From Salisapilia sapeloensis (Eukaryota > Oomycota > Peronosporomycetes > Peronosporales > Salisapiliaceae): a DNA stretch of 64,000 nt. Shown here piece by piece: positions 31,320 to 42,047 of this stretch. A program made the translations under genes and the position numbers. The stretch is from assembly GCA_023334545.1 (NCBI GenBank), contig JAADVB010000009.1, positions 1-64,000 on the forward strand, given 5' to 3'. How positions within the stretch are numbered: position 1 is the first letter of the stretch; each line of letters opens with the position of its first letter. The notes under the pieces were generated by a model. That model saw nothing but the letters and a program-made list of their open reading frames with translations, did no database searches and was not told where the DNA came from.

Positions 31320-31939
31320 CGCGCTTATTTTCCTCTTTTAGAATTGTCCACTGAGTGTTCTACTCATAACTACGCACGTCTTATTAATAGACTCGGAGAA
31401 ATATTTGTAGCTGATAACGGCTCGTTTCCTGTGCTAAATCATGCAGACCAGAAGACACTCATGATACGTTGACGAGCATAGCAGTCTTATTAGTACCTCT
31501 CAGTGGGCTACAACGTATAATAGGGACTCAAAGATAGGTATATGCACAGAGTCAATATTAGTCTGTGCCCACGATTACCGTCAACAACCTGCGGAATTAT
31601 CCGAGAGTACAAAGTTGCATCGTCCCTATGAGTACTCAAATAAAGCAATTTTTAACATCAAAGTTTATGAGAGTATAAAACATTTTTATGAAGCCTACAC
31701 GGAGCACTCCATCTCTTATATTCTACATGCCACAGTTGGTCGAATGGCGCCTGCTCCTGCCTGCGATCGGGTACGCTCGTGCAATTGACCTCGTCTATCG
31801 TTGACATACAAGCAACAAATTGAATTACGTCATCAGTCACTTCTGAACATGCATAGGACAGATACAACTAATCCAGTTTGTCTTTTCAAAAATGGAGATG
31901 CATAAAATGTCGATTATCCCTGTCTTATGACCTATGCTA
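31320..31939. other. Intergenic between the LRR membrane gene and NOA1
   Basis: 620 bases. It contains the promoter side of the LRR gene and the 3' end of NOA1; no gene or repeat recognised. Confidence 0.5.
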
Positions 31940-33825
31940 CTATGTCTTCCAACTGCTACTAGTCGATTTGGACATCTCAAACGGGAAAAGTGGTGCCCGA
32001 GGCTTGACGGACAAACCTCTGCAAGTGGACACTACGATTTTAGCATTCCGCAGTGTCTGTAAAGCAGTCTGCGTTCCATCCAGATCCACCGCAGTGATTG
32101 TAAGCCATCCAAAGCTAGGAAGTTCCAACTCGACGACACTTGTACGCTTCGGCTGCTTCACATGCTTCGATTTGGTCTCCACACTTTCCGTCATATAGTC
32201 CTTCAAGTACACATTTTCGTAATGATGGAGAGGTCCGGTATAGCTCAGAGCGTCCAAGCCACGTGGAGGTGCTAGGACTCCTCCTGCGTGCTTTACGAAT
32301 GTATCCTCCGCACGCTCAGTGCTGGTGAGATGACCTGGCAAGACACCGTACCATGTAAACAAGAGATAGTTCTTCCGACTGAGGGGCTCATCTGACGACG
32401 CAAAGTCAAAGCGAGCCAATGCACCAAGGAAGAGCGATCGGCCGGGAGATATACGGTACGTAGTAACCTACTCAAACGTTCAGATTAGACATTTCATCAT
32501 ATGAAAACTGAAGCGATAGTTCTACCGGTAGTTTCGAGGTCGGGAAGACGTTCTTCAGTCTAGATGAGCCATCCTTGGCTAGCACTTCCACAAGTTTTTG
32601 CCGCTTCGTGTCTGTGATGAGACCTGGGGTGTCCAAAATATGGAAGAGCTCGTTGCGAACCATGACAGGCAAGTGCTGGATGGCCAGTGTTGTACCAGGT
32701 AAAGGAGAAGTGGTGAGCTGTCGGTCTTCTTCTTCACTCTCGAGTGCATCTTCCAGCGACTCTCCTTCTTCGAGATACCGACTCTCTTTGTCTTCTGGTA
32801 TGTCAGAAGCATGCAGATTGAGATCTGTCGCTTCTTCATCACTTAATTCTGTAATGTCTACTTCTGGTAGTTTCATGAACTTGCGATGGTTATGCTGCCA
32901 CTTGCGATCGGATAAAAAGGTCATGAGCGAGTTTAAAAAGGTGCTTTTGCCGACATTTGCAGCACCAACGACGCAAATGTCTCGTCCTTGGCGATGCTTA
33001 TTGATATCCGCGATGACCTCCTTGATCCCGATGCTCTTCTTGGCGCTCACGAGGTATACTGACAGGATGTTTTCGACTCCAGCAGCACTAGAAAAGGCGT
33101 TATTACGAGTAGTGTAAGGATAAGAATTCATGACTTATGTACTTTGCTTCGGCCGTGATGCGTCGCATTAGTCGTCTCAAGCCAGACTTTTCCGGCACCA
33201 TGTCGCCCTTGTTGACTACCAGCATTACTGGTTTGTTTCCGAACAAGTGGCGAGACTTGGACAAGAGACTACCGCTGATGTCTAGGATGTCGACCAGTTG
33301 GATCATGAGCAGGTCCTTAGACTGGAGCTCAGCCACACGGCGCTCGTACTCCTTGTACGGTAGCTTTGCATCTGAGATTTTTCCATAGTTGGTCATCTGA
33401 TGACATCGCTCGCAACGTAGTTTCTTGAGCTCCTTTGGCTGACGAATGCGTTCCAGAAGGGCTGGAGGCAGGTACCCGACTGCCTTCGGGTCCTTCTCCT
33501 GTAGTTCAATACCACACCCACTACAGTTCCAATGCTCCATGAGGCTAATATGCTCATGCACCTTGGCAACATCCATGTACATATCGTCGGAACTGCTGGA
33601 ACTGAATGATCGCATGGTTTGACCGTGTCCATCGCCATTTATCCAGGGCACATTAACAATTGACACCGCTCCAATTGCACGCTGATTTGCATACCTAGTA
33701 GCGGCAATACTACTAGACAATGGGCTCCATTTTCGAACTCCTTGTCCTCGAACGAGGGCTCGTACACTTCCTGCCACTACTCGCTGCATTCTTGTCCAGG
33801 AGATTGTGCCGTGCAAGTTTTTCAT
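31940..33825 (-). CDS. NOA1: Mitochondrial circularly permuted GTPase NOA1 (YqeH family)
   Basis: Assists assembly of the small mitoribosomal subunit in other eukaryotes. My model has three exons: 33825-33143, 33087-32526 and 32467-31940, 590 residues, with introns of 55 and 58 nt. The N-terminus is basic and rich in Arg and Ser, as in a mitochondrial presequence. A four-cysteine finger follows (CSGCG and CERCH). The GTPase motifs come in permuted order: G4 NKGD, G5 SAKK, G1 GAANVGKSTF, G2 TT in PLPGTTLA, G3 DTPGL. This order with the finger is specific for YqeH/NOA1. The second intron restores TYRISPGRSLFLGALARFDF, typical of the family after the G domain. An acidic stretch of about 50 residues, rich in Glu, Asp and Ser, is inserted between G1 and G2. 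The gene is divergent from the AlaRS gene. Confidence 0.93.
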
Positions 33826-34130
33826 CGGGACATGTAGAAAAGATCATAAAATTATGAGTTGAATCCAATATAATACACTCCTTTCTGCTGGTTCGACGGA
33901 TATGTGTGTCGGCATTAAATCCGGACGCGAAATCGCTGGCTTCCATCACAACGCAAAGGATCTCGCTGGTGGGAAGTACTCGATCTTCTTACCACTTGTA
34001 GCTGCATCTCTCGTCGCTACTTTCCCCCCTTTCTTCGTCACATTGTAGGAGAGACTCTCCTACTCCTGTCGTCGACTTTAATACTAAAAACTCAGCTTGC
34101 AACGCTCGTAAATCCAGTCCGAAAGCACAA
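33826..34130. promoter_or_regulatory. Bidirectional promoter interval NOA1 / alanyl-tRNA synthetase
   Basis: 305 bases between divergent start codons. It includes a pyrimidine-rich stretch (CCCCCCTTTCTTCG) at about 34024-34037, followed by the perfect palindrome at 34045-34063. Both neighbours serve protein synthesis, so shared control is plausible but not shown. Confidence 0.45.
34045..34063. repeat. Perfect 19-bp palindrome upstream of AlaRS
   Basis: GTAGGAGAG, one A, then CTCTCCTAC: two 9-base arms with a single central base. It lies 68 bases before the AlaRS start codon. It could be a binding site for a dimeric protein. As RNA a 1-base loop is too tight, so a hairpin would have to open the inner pairs. 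Confidence 0.85.
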
Positions 34131-37040
34131 ATGACGGACTCTAGTACGCAGTTAGAATGGCCAGCGACGCGTATTCGTCAAACCTTCTATGATTTCTTTA
34201 TGAAGAATGAAGAACGACCACATACGTTTTACAAGTCCTGTCCGGTCGTACCTCACGATGACCCGACTTTGCTTTTCATTAACGCTGGTATGAACCAATA
34301 CAAGCCGATTTTCCTCGGTCAGGTCGAACCCGGCCATCCGATGGCCAAACTCAAGCGTGCTGTCAACTCCCAAAAGTGCATTCGTGCTGGTGGAAAGCAT
34401 AATGACCTGGATGACGTAGGAAAGGATGTGTACCATCACACGTTCTTTGAGATGCTTGGCAACTGGAGCTTTGGCGACTACTTTAAGAAGGAAACCATCG
34501 GCATGTCGTACAAGCTGCTTACGGAGATCTTCAAGCTCGACCCGGAGCGTCTCTACGCCACGTATTTCGGTGGTGACGATAAGCTCAAGCTGCCTCCGGA
34601 CAATGAAGCTCGAGACATTTGGCTCGAGTACCTCCCAGCCTCTCGTGTCCTGCCATTTGGTGTCAAGGACAACTTTTGGGAAATGGGCGACGTCGGTCCC
34701 TGTGGTCCGTGCACGGAAATCCATTACGACCGTATTGGAAACCGAGATGCTGCGCACTTGGTCAACGCAGATGTGCCAGACGTGATCGAGATTTGGAACA
34801 ATGTGTTCATCCAGTTCAATCGCGAACCTGGTGACAAACTCGTGCCTCTTCCCGCCAAGCACGTCGATACTGGCATGGGCTTTGAGCGTGTCGCGTCGAT
34901 TCTCCAGGAGAAGGACTCGAACTACGACACAGATGTCTTCACGCCTCTCTTCTCTGCTATCCAGAAGCTCACGAAGGCATCGCCGTACACTGGCAAGTTG
35001 GGTGAGGAAGACCCAGAGCACAAGGACATGGCCTACCGTGTCATTGCAGACCACATCCGTACGCTGACGTTTGCTATCACGGACGGCGCCGTGCCGTCGA
35101 ATGAAGGTCGAGGCTACGTCCTTCGTCGTATCCTCCGTCGTGCCGTTCGATACGGCCAGCAGTTCCTCAACGCACCCACTGGTTTCCTCACCAAGCTCGT
35201 GCCTGTCGTTGTCGACATGATGCAGAGTGCTTTCCCAGAGCTTGAGAGTAAGCAAAAGGAGGTCGAAGAGATTATTCTCGATGAAGAAGAGTCGTTCGGT
35301 CGGACGTTGAACAAGGGTATCGACCGATTTAAGAAGATGGCGCAGACGATTAAGGAGACGAAGAGTGGAGAGGAAGCGAAGGTCATTCCTGGCACGGACG
35401 CATTCTTCCTTTACGACTCGATGGGATTCCCACTCGACTTGACGCAGATCATGGCGGAAGAAGAGGGCATGACGGTCGATGTCGAGGGATACGAAGAGCA
35501 GATGAAGCTCCAGAGCGAACGGTCGAAGATGGACCGGAAGAAGGGTGCAGGAGGCGTCCGGCCGCTCGTGCTGGAAGCGCGGGAGACGAGCTACTTGAAG
35601 GACAAGGACATCAAGGTAACGAACGACTTGCCAAAGTACGACTGGGATATCCAGATGGATGCCGAGGTCGTTGCCATCTTCACCACTACGACTGACACGT
35701 CGGAGTTCGTCGAAACAGTCTCCAAGGACGACCAGTACGAACGCGTTGGTGTCATCCTCGACACGACGCCGTTCTACGCACAGGCTGGTGGTCAGATTTA
35801 TGACACTGGAAGCTTGTCAAAGGACAATACGCGTCTCGATGTCGATGCGGTCGAGTCCTACGCCGGCTACGTCATGCACATGGGTGTCGTATCCACTGGC
35901 AGCTTGAGCGTTGGAGACAAGGTGAAGTGCGCCGTTGACTACGCCCGTCGTCGTCTCATTGCACCCAACCACACGATGACCCACGTCCTCAACTTTGCTC
36001 TCCGCAAGGTCCTCGGCACCGTCGCAGACCAGCGCGGAAGTCTGGTGGACGACTCTCGCCTCCGCTTTGACTTTACAAACAACAAGGCCGTGTCTCCTGC
36101 GCAGCTACGACAGGTCGAGGACTTGTGTAACGACATGATCAAGCAGGAGCTCGAGGTCTTTTCGAAAGAGTCTCCACAGGCACAAGCGAAGCGCATCCAA
36201 GGTCTTCGCGCGGTCTTTGGCGAGACGTACCCGGATGTTGTTCGCGTCGTGTCTATCGGTCAGAAGGTGGATCCAATGCTGGAGGATCCGGAGAACAGTA
36301 GCTGGCAGGATTACTCGGTCGAGTTCTGTGGTGGCACTCACTTAAACAACACCAAGGACGCCAAGAAGTTTGTCTTGTACGAAGAAGGTGCGATCGCCAA
36401 GGGTATCCGACGTGTGTCGGCGTACACTGGCGACGCTGCTGCCAAGGCAGAGCTCCGTGCGCAGGAGCTGACGAACGAGTTGGATGCGATTGATAAGATG
36501 GTCGGAAACGAGTTTATCGAAAAGGTCGCGTCGTTCAAGCCGACGTTGGACTCGGCGCTCGTGTCGTTGCCGATGAAGGACACGCTGCGTAAGCGCGTGG
36601 ATACGTTCGTGGACAGAGTTAAGAAGATCAAGAAGGAGCTCGCAGCTGCACGTGCTGCGAACGGCGTAAAGGACGCTGAGGCGGTAGCGAAGAAGGCGCA
36701 GGAAGACGGACAGGAAGTCGTGGTGACGAGCATGGAAGTCGGGACGGACGCCAAGCTCGGACGGGAGATGCTCGCAGCGATGCGTCAGGTGATCCCGAAT
36801 GGCAGCTTCCTCATCGTCAGCACGGACGCGGACGCCAAGAAGATGGCGGCCTTTGCGCAAGTGAGTGAGCAGCACGTCGAGAGCAAGCAGCTGGATGCGC
36901 GCAAGTGGGTGAACCACGCCATGACGTCTGTGAAAGGCAAGGGTGGAGGCAAGGACGCGTTGAATGCGACGGGTCAAGCCAAGACGGCGGAAGGCTCGGA
37001 TGGCGTCGTGCAGCTCGCCAAGGAGTTTGTGAGCGCTTAA
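34131..37040 (+). CDS. AARS: Alanyl-tRNA synthetase
   Basis: Charges tRNA-Ala. Single exon, 969 residues, the normal length for the eukaryotic enzyme. Class II catalytic motifs are present: the N-terminal TRIRQTFYDFF, then INAGMNQYKPIFLG, then the aminoacylation core HHTFFEMLGNWSFGDYFKKE, then VLRRILRRAVRYG. The editing domain that clears Ser- and Gly-tRNA has its zinc ligands, HxxxH at His614/His618 and CxxxH at Cys733/His737. A C-Ala domain closes the protein. No presequence precedes the first motif, so this start gives the cytosolic form; a mitochondrial form would need an upstream start. The gene uses C- and G-ending codons more than its neighbours, a sign of high expression, and this creates long open frames on the opposite strand that are not genes. 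Confidence 0.97.
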   Translation: MTDSSTQLEWPATRIRQTFYDFFMKNEERPHTFYKSCPVVPHDDPTLLFINAGMNQYKPIFLGQVEPGHPMAKLKRAVNSQKCIRAGGKHNDLDDVGKDVYHHTFFEMLGNWSFGDYFKKETIGMSYKLLTEIFKLDPERLYATYFGGDDKLKLPPDNEARDIWLEYLPASRVLPFGVKDNFWEMGDVGPCGPCTEIHYDRIGNRDAAHLVNADVPDVIEIWNNVFIQFNREPGDKLVPLPAKHVDTGMGFERVASILQEKDSNYDTDVFTPLFSAIQKLTKASPYTGKLGEEDPEHKDMAYRVIADHIRTLTFAITDGAVPSNEGRGYVLRRILRRAVRYGQQFLNAPTGFLTKLVPVVVDMMQSAFPELESKQKEVEEIILDEEESFGRTLNKGIDRFKKMAQTIKETKSGEEAKVIPGTDAFFLYDSMGFPLDLTQIMAEEEGMTVDVEGYEEQMKLQSERSKMDRKKGAGGVRPLVLEARETSYLKDKDIKVTNDLPKYDWDIQMDAEVVAIFTTTTDTSEFVETVSKDDQYERVGVILDTTPFYAQAGGQIYDTGSLSKDNTRLDVDAVESYAGYVMHMGVVSTGSLSVGDKVKCAVDYARRRLIAPNHTMTHVLNFALRKVLGTVADQRGSLVDDSRLRFDFTNNKAVSPAQLRQVEDLCNDMIKQELEVFSKESPQAQAKRIQGLRAVFGETYPDVVRVVSIGQKVDPMLEDPENSSWQDYSVEFCGGTHLNNTKDAKKFVLYEEGAIAKGIRRVSAYTGDAAAKAELRAQELTNELDAIDKMVGNEFIEKVASFKPTLDSALVSLPMKDTLRKRVDTFVDRVKKIKKELAAARAANGVKDAEAVAKKAQEDGQEVVVTSMEVGTDAKLGREMLAAMRQVIPNGSFLIVSTDADAKKMAAFAQVSEQHVESKQLDARKWVNHAMTSVKGKGGGKDALNATGQAKTAEGSDGVVQLAKEFVSA

Positions 37041-37122
37041 ACCAAAGCAAATACATTTGTTCATTGGCAAGAGATATTATGCATTTAGTCTACGTGTTGA
37101 ATGTGTATAAATGACGTGGATG

Positions 37123-39724
37123 CTACTGAGCTGGTTTCACGGACTCGTCGAAGAAGACGTCGTGCTTGATGCTTTCGATGGTCGTGAGCTGGCGCTTGTC
37201 GGCTTCTCGCCAGAGGTTGTAATTGTTATTCGCGTTCGTCTGGATGCGACTAAAGTCGTGATCGAAGATGATGCGAGAGATAGTATCGTAGAACGGGAGG
37301 ACGATGAACTCGAAGAAACCTACTTGATTCTACAAGATGTACATAAGTTTCTAGTATTCTGGAGGTAAGTTTAGATGGAGAAGAGCGTACCTTGGCGCTG
37401 TTTTCGGCGTAACGATCCATAAAGGGAGAAATGTCCGTGTTGTTCTCACGCTCTAAATCACCTTGTTGGAAAAACTCTTCGATGATTAATGCAGACCAAA
37501 CTGCATGGAGTCGTCGTTCCTTGGACGAGTGTCCAATGTCGGCGCACTTGATCACGACTTTCATAATCATCATTGGATCGTTCACTGGAGTTGGATCGTC
37601 ATTATCATCATCTTCCGATAGTACCAACGCCTTGAGACTGCCTACGAGCTGTAGGTGCATAGATAGGTCTGTGCTGAGTACCATCTCGATAATAGCCTTC
37701 CGAATCTCTCGATACGGTTTGTCTTTCATTCGGCTAAAGATATTGCACATTGGATTTCGCATGAGGAAGAAAGCTTCCGCCACATGCATGCTCTCGAGAA
37801 TACTGCGATCGTTGTACTGCACTGCTAGATCGTCTTGCGCTTTAATCAAGTAGTTGTTTGATTTACCAGGATGTCGGAAGTCATGGATGGCAGCAGCTAG
37901 TAACGCTGCGTAAAACTCGAGGTTGGTCAATGAGTTCCGTATACGACCGTCTGACATGCGAGTCATGAGATAGTTCACAGAGTTGACCACATCAGCTGCA
38001 TGGCAAGAGTTGTGGTACGGATTTTCAATGTATCCATCGTCGATGAGGTACAGGAAATTTCTCATGATAACTTGGTCAATTCGAAACTCCTCGTGGATCT
38101 CGTGAATGTCAAACATAGCGGCGGCAACATACATGAGCGGTCGCTTATTCGTTATCTCCGCAATCTTTAGCGTATCCAAGTTCCAATCGTCTTCGACGAT
38201 GCGACGGCGAACTAGTGCTAGCGTATTATCTTCCCATGCCGGCATTGACTGTAGTGGTAATACTGCAGCATTCATATCGCCTTGACTGTCATAGTAACTT
38301 CGCCTTGTTTCGCTGTTCGAGTGGGAGCTTACTGACTGAGCAGCAGTTCCGCGTGCAGTGTCATTATAATCTTTTCGAGCGAGTACGGTAAGTGCCCAAT
38401 TCTTCGTATCATCATCCACTGCCTTCTCTTTTTTCATCTGCGCTCGAATGTCCGGCATGAACAAGTTTTGGTCCAGCTTAGCAAGATTGCGGACAATCGT
38501 GAGACCTCGAACGACAGCGTCAGGACTCATATCTGTTTCGTGAATAAAGGTCTTTAGCTCTGAGAGCAATACATGCAGCGGCGAAGTCAAGTCGAGTTCA
38601 AAGTCACCCGTCCGATTCGCGAGCTCTTTTTTCAAATTGAGATTCTCCTCAGCCATTAAAGCGTTCTCTCGCATCGCCTTCTCTGCCTCCAACTCGACCG
38701 CCCATACATGTAGAAACTCTTGTCGCACGACCCGATCGATATCACGGTTTCGAATCAGCATGATCACTAGAAAAACAGCAGGGAAGGCGATAACAAAGGC
38801 ACAATTCAATAGGAAGGACAGATGAGTCGCTTTGGGGAAGAAGATCGCGGTCACCACGGCGTAACCGATGCTCACGACTGTCCCAATAAAGGCAAAGTGT
38901 GCAGTGTCGATACGAAGTAGGGGCACCAGGATGTAGATAATCATCACGCGCAGTAAATTAACATTTACCGTTCCAACTGGAAGTAGGATATTCCTCATGA
39001 ATTCCTTTAGAACATCCACACGGGTGCCCACCAAATCCTTAAACGCCCATTCTGGTACTCCAGTAGTGTTCACGTAGAATGTTACGCCATTACTTGGAAG
39101 TAAATCGATCTCTTTAAAAAGCACGTTCAAGTCTTGTTCTAAGATGTCAGACCACTCTACCAACAGGGAGTAGACACCGCCTCCAATAACCGAAATGCTC
39201 CAGCAAATCAACACGGCTGTATAAAAGTGCTGTAAGTGAACTTCGTACTGGCGCTGACGACTCAAATAAATGAGAATGGGCACTGGCACCATGGGTGTCA
39301 GGACGAGTGCGCAGTACTGGACCGCCTGAGACCGAATGTCTGGGTCACTGCTACCTAAATTCGTCAAACTGGAAAATATGAACGGAATGTAGATAGCAAG
39401 GAAGAGCATGGCAACTCGGCTTGATCGGTAGGAGTTCTCGCGTGCAAATGTGACCTGATACAGTCGTTCGAGTCTTGGTTCATTACTAAACTTGCTTGTG
39501 AGCGGGTGGAATTTCACATCAACTGGTGTTTTCTTCGTTTGAGCTACTACGACAGAATCGGAGATCGGGTAGATCCTTGACACGCGTTGATGCGCTCGTT
39601 CTTGATTCGACTTGTCCATATCGCCACCAGGCATCTGAGATGTACTTTTTATCAACGATTGTCTTCGGGATTGACTCGGAGGAGATGCTACTGTCGCCGG
39701 GCGCACGTGACTTTTGGAATCCAT
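37123..39724 (-). CDS. Membrane-bound class I cyclic-nucleotide phosphodiesterase
   Basis: Hydrolyses cAMP and/or cGMP. My model has two exons, 39724-37391 and 37329-37123, joined over a 61-nt intron, for 846 residues. The short last exon restores the family C-terminus (NQVGFFEFIVLPFYDTI); reading through the donor site instead gives a nonsense tail. The N-terminal half holds about six hydrophobic segments, after a Ser- and Arg-rich start. The catalytic HD domain has HNSCH near residue 570, HDFRHPGKSN near 611 and CADIGHSSK further on, which are the metal-binding motifs of class I enzymes. No GAF or PAS domain is evident, so regulation by those is unlikely. Specificity for cAMP or cGMP is not decidable. 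The gene ends 82 bases from the convergent AlaRS gene. Confidence 0.92.
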
Positions 39725-40999
39725 ACAAGACGCTTAATTACCGCTTGACGGCAGTTCTTTGGCTATACCCTTATTGACCAAACTCTAGCAGTCAAATACT
39801 AGCTTCCAAGCGGGGAATGTAAGGGACAGGATAATGACTTGAGATACTTTAGAAAGCTGAAAATGTGCCGCTTCACGTGCTTGAAACGCAGTGTAAATCT
39901 TTCCTCCCAGCCACAAGCAATAGAATGGTTCTTCTTTACGGACAAATGACCTAATATAGATGTACAATCGGTCGTTTCAGACACTTCGAGCTAGTAGTTT
40001 TGCTTATAAATAGCTGCTACAGAGAGTAATATCGCATATGCTATATTCTGCTTCTAGGAAAATCATCATTAGATTCAATCTCGACACAACATAGCTACGT
40101 TTAGTTAGAATCTGTGGTCACTTGCTTCTTTCATCAACTTCAGTTTCTTATTGATCCTGGTAGAGAGGAGAGGTGGTCTCTCCAGGAGGAGCCGATTGCT
40201 AATGAAGAACGAGCTAGCTTCCAATTTATGACATTTGCAGTCAGAAACTAAATCAACTTTCTCGGATCTGCACATGCAGTGTTACAATCAATTGTGCATC
40301 CACCTAAAGTACTCAATCGCTTAGTGCCTGCGTTGATTGCGAGCTGCCAAAATGACACTCAGTTTGCTACCCTAGTGGAATAGTTGCTGTCATAAAAACG
40401 CCTATTGATTACTTATTTGTCTATTACACTACGCTTAAAGGCCTCGAGATCGAGCAGGATTCTATAGATAATGCTTGCTTTAGCTGCATGAATTTAAGGA
40501 AGTGGATGATCTGCTTTATTGATTTTAATATGCGGACTAACTTTTGAGCGGCCCACTACCAAATTTCTTTTGTCCTGTTCAGATCGACAAGGTCTCTTTG
40601 ATAACGAGCAACTACCATTCGTCGCTTTCCCCGCATCCTTCAAATAGCGATGGTTTAACGGAAAGGCGACCGCAACAAGTAGTAGAAATTTACTACAGAC
40701 AGAGGATACGAGCAGATAGTAGACAGAGTTTCCAATCGTGTCTTTGGGGCTAAAGCTGGAAGCATGGCATATTTTTAACCATATAGTGCATTGCCTATTT
40801 TAGATGTATCCCTGTAGGAATACTTTCTATGGAACATGCGAAACGTCTCCTCAATGTGCATTCGGATGCAAAAGATGTGGAACTTGTCTGTCTGATCCTA
40901 GTCAACTTCAACTAGCGCCATCTTGTCCCATATTAAAAGCAAACGTTTTACGTCATCTTGAAGCTCCCACATTCCCATCTCACGGACAAGCCGCAAAAG
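39725..40999. other. Intergenic upstream of glutathione transferase
   Basis: 1.27 kb, AT-rich. Apart from the inverted repeat at 40155-40187 no gene or element was recognised. A plus frame at 40804-41028 overlaps the first GST exon in another frame and is judged a shadow. Confidence 0.5.
40155..40187. repeat. Imperfect inverted repeat (hairpin-forming)
   Basis: TCCTGG, one bulged T and AGAGA pair with TCTCT and CCAGGA across a 10-base purine-rich loop: an 11-bp stem with one bulge. It lies in noncoding DNA between divergently oriented genes. No T-run follows it. Confidence 0.6.
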
Positions 41000-41912
41000 A
41001 TGACCAAGGAAATCCTCTACATGCATAGTGTGAGCCAACCCTCACGTGCAGGTAACTCCCTCACACACATATTTTCCCTCTAGCAAGGTCTAATCCTTTA
41101 AAACAGTGCAATGGCTATGCTGGTTGAACAACCATGAAGGGATCGAATACCAAATAATCAACACGGCCAAAGGCGAATCCCGGTCCGAGTCGTTCATGAA
41201 AATCAATCCGAACGGCCAGATTCCGGTTCTGAAGGATGGTGACTTTATCCTCCCGGAAAGGTATCCTGATTCGGCTGCATGAACTATATCTCGACATTAA
41301 AATGGCAACTTGTTAGTCATGCGATCATGCTGTACTTGTGTGAAAAGCACGGATGGAAACAGTTCTACCCTGATGATCTCAAGACTCGCGCTAGAGTATG
41401 GCATTTTCCGGCCAATTACCATACATTCCGGGTGATTTACTTTGTCTTGTAGATCCATGAGTACATGAACTGGCACCACCAAAACGCTCGATTAAGCTCC
41501 CAAGTTTTCATGAACCAGCTCTTGACCAACACTGGTCGTGCAACACCATCCCAAAAGGCTCAGTTGAAAAAGTCGGACCGTATTGTTACCAAGATCATGC
41601 GCATCCTGGAATTCTGGCTCCGTCACGGAAACAGCTACATCGTTAGTGACAGGAAGCCGACGGTGGCTGACCTTAGTTGCTACAACGAGGTGTACCAATT
41701 GGAAGTCATGGGCTGGCTACCGAATCTTGAGAAAGACTACCCGAAGACTGCTGCCTGGATGAAGCGCATGAAGGTGCTCCTCCTGCATACTTTCTGACCA
41801 CTTCTTATGTATACTTAACGACTTTTGTTCACAATAGAGCTTGCCTCGTCACGACGAATTGCTGCAGCCGATGCACCAATTCTTCGACAAATTCAAGCTT
41901 TCCAAGCTGTAA
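41000..41912 (+). CDS. Glutathione S-transferase, theta-like
   Basis: Conjugates glutathione to electrophiles. My model has five exons: 41000-41051, 41107-41260, 41317-41395, 41453-41773 and 41838-41912, with introns of 55, 56, 57 and 64 nt and 226 residues, a typical GST length. The N-terminal thioredoxin-like domain starts MTKEILYMHSVSQPSRAVQW; Ser11 or Ser13 in SVSQPSRA occupies the place of the catalytic serine of theta-class enzymes. It continues with NPNGQIPVLKDGDFILPES, where the cis-Pro (PVL) and the Glu-Ser of the glutathione site are present. The helical C-terminal domain contains the N-capping motif PTVADLSCYNEV. The exon 1/2 boundary restores SRAVQWLCWLN. No targeting signal is seen. 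Confidence 0.9.
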
Positions 41913-42047
41913 TTCGCACCAGTTTTCTTAATTCTACCAATAAAAGAGAACTGCTTGGGGATTGGCTTAAAACGTATTTCAGACCTTTTTATTGGATATA
42001 ATTTGAATTGCTACCAACCAAAAACAAGGACAAGAAATAGTGGAGCG

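Noticed and set aside
32468-32525. Apparent frameshift between GTPase and C-terminal part of NOA1
   Set aside because: A 58-nt intron with GT..AG ends in phase 0 explains it and restores the family motif.
34152-35255. 367-codon open frame on the minus strand opposite AlaRS
   Set aside because: It is a by-product of the strong codon bias of AlaRS; its sequence has no motif and AlaRS motifs account for the plus strand in full. The same holds for the frame at 36342-37070.
40804-41028. Cys-rich 74-codon plus frame upstream of GST
   Set aside because: It overlaps GST exon 1 in another frame and shows no conserved spacing of its cysteines.
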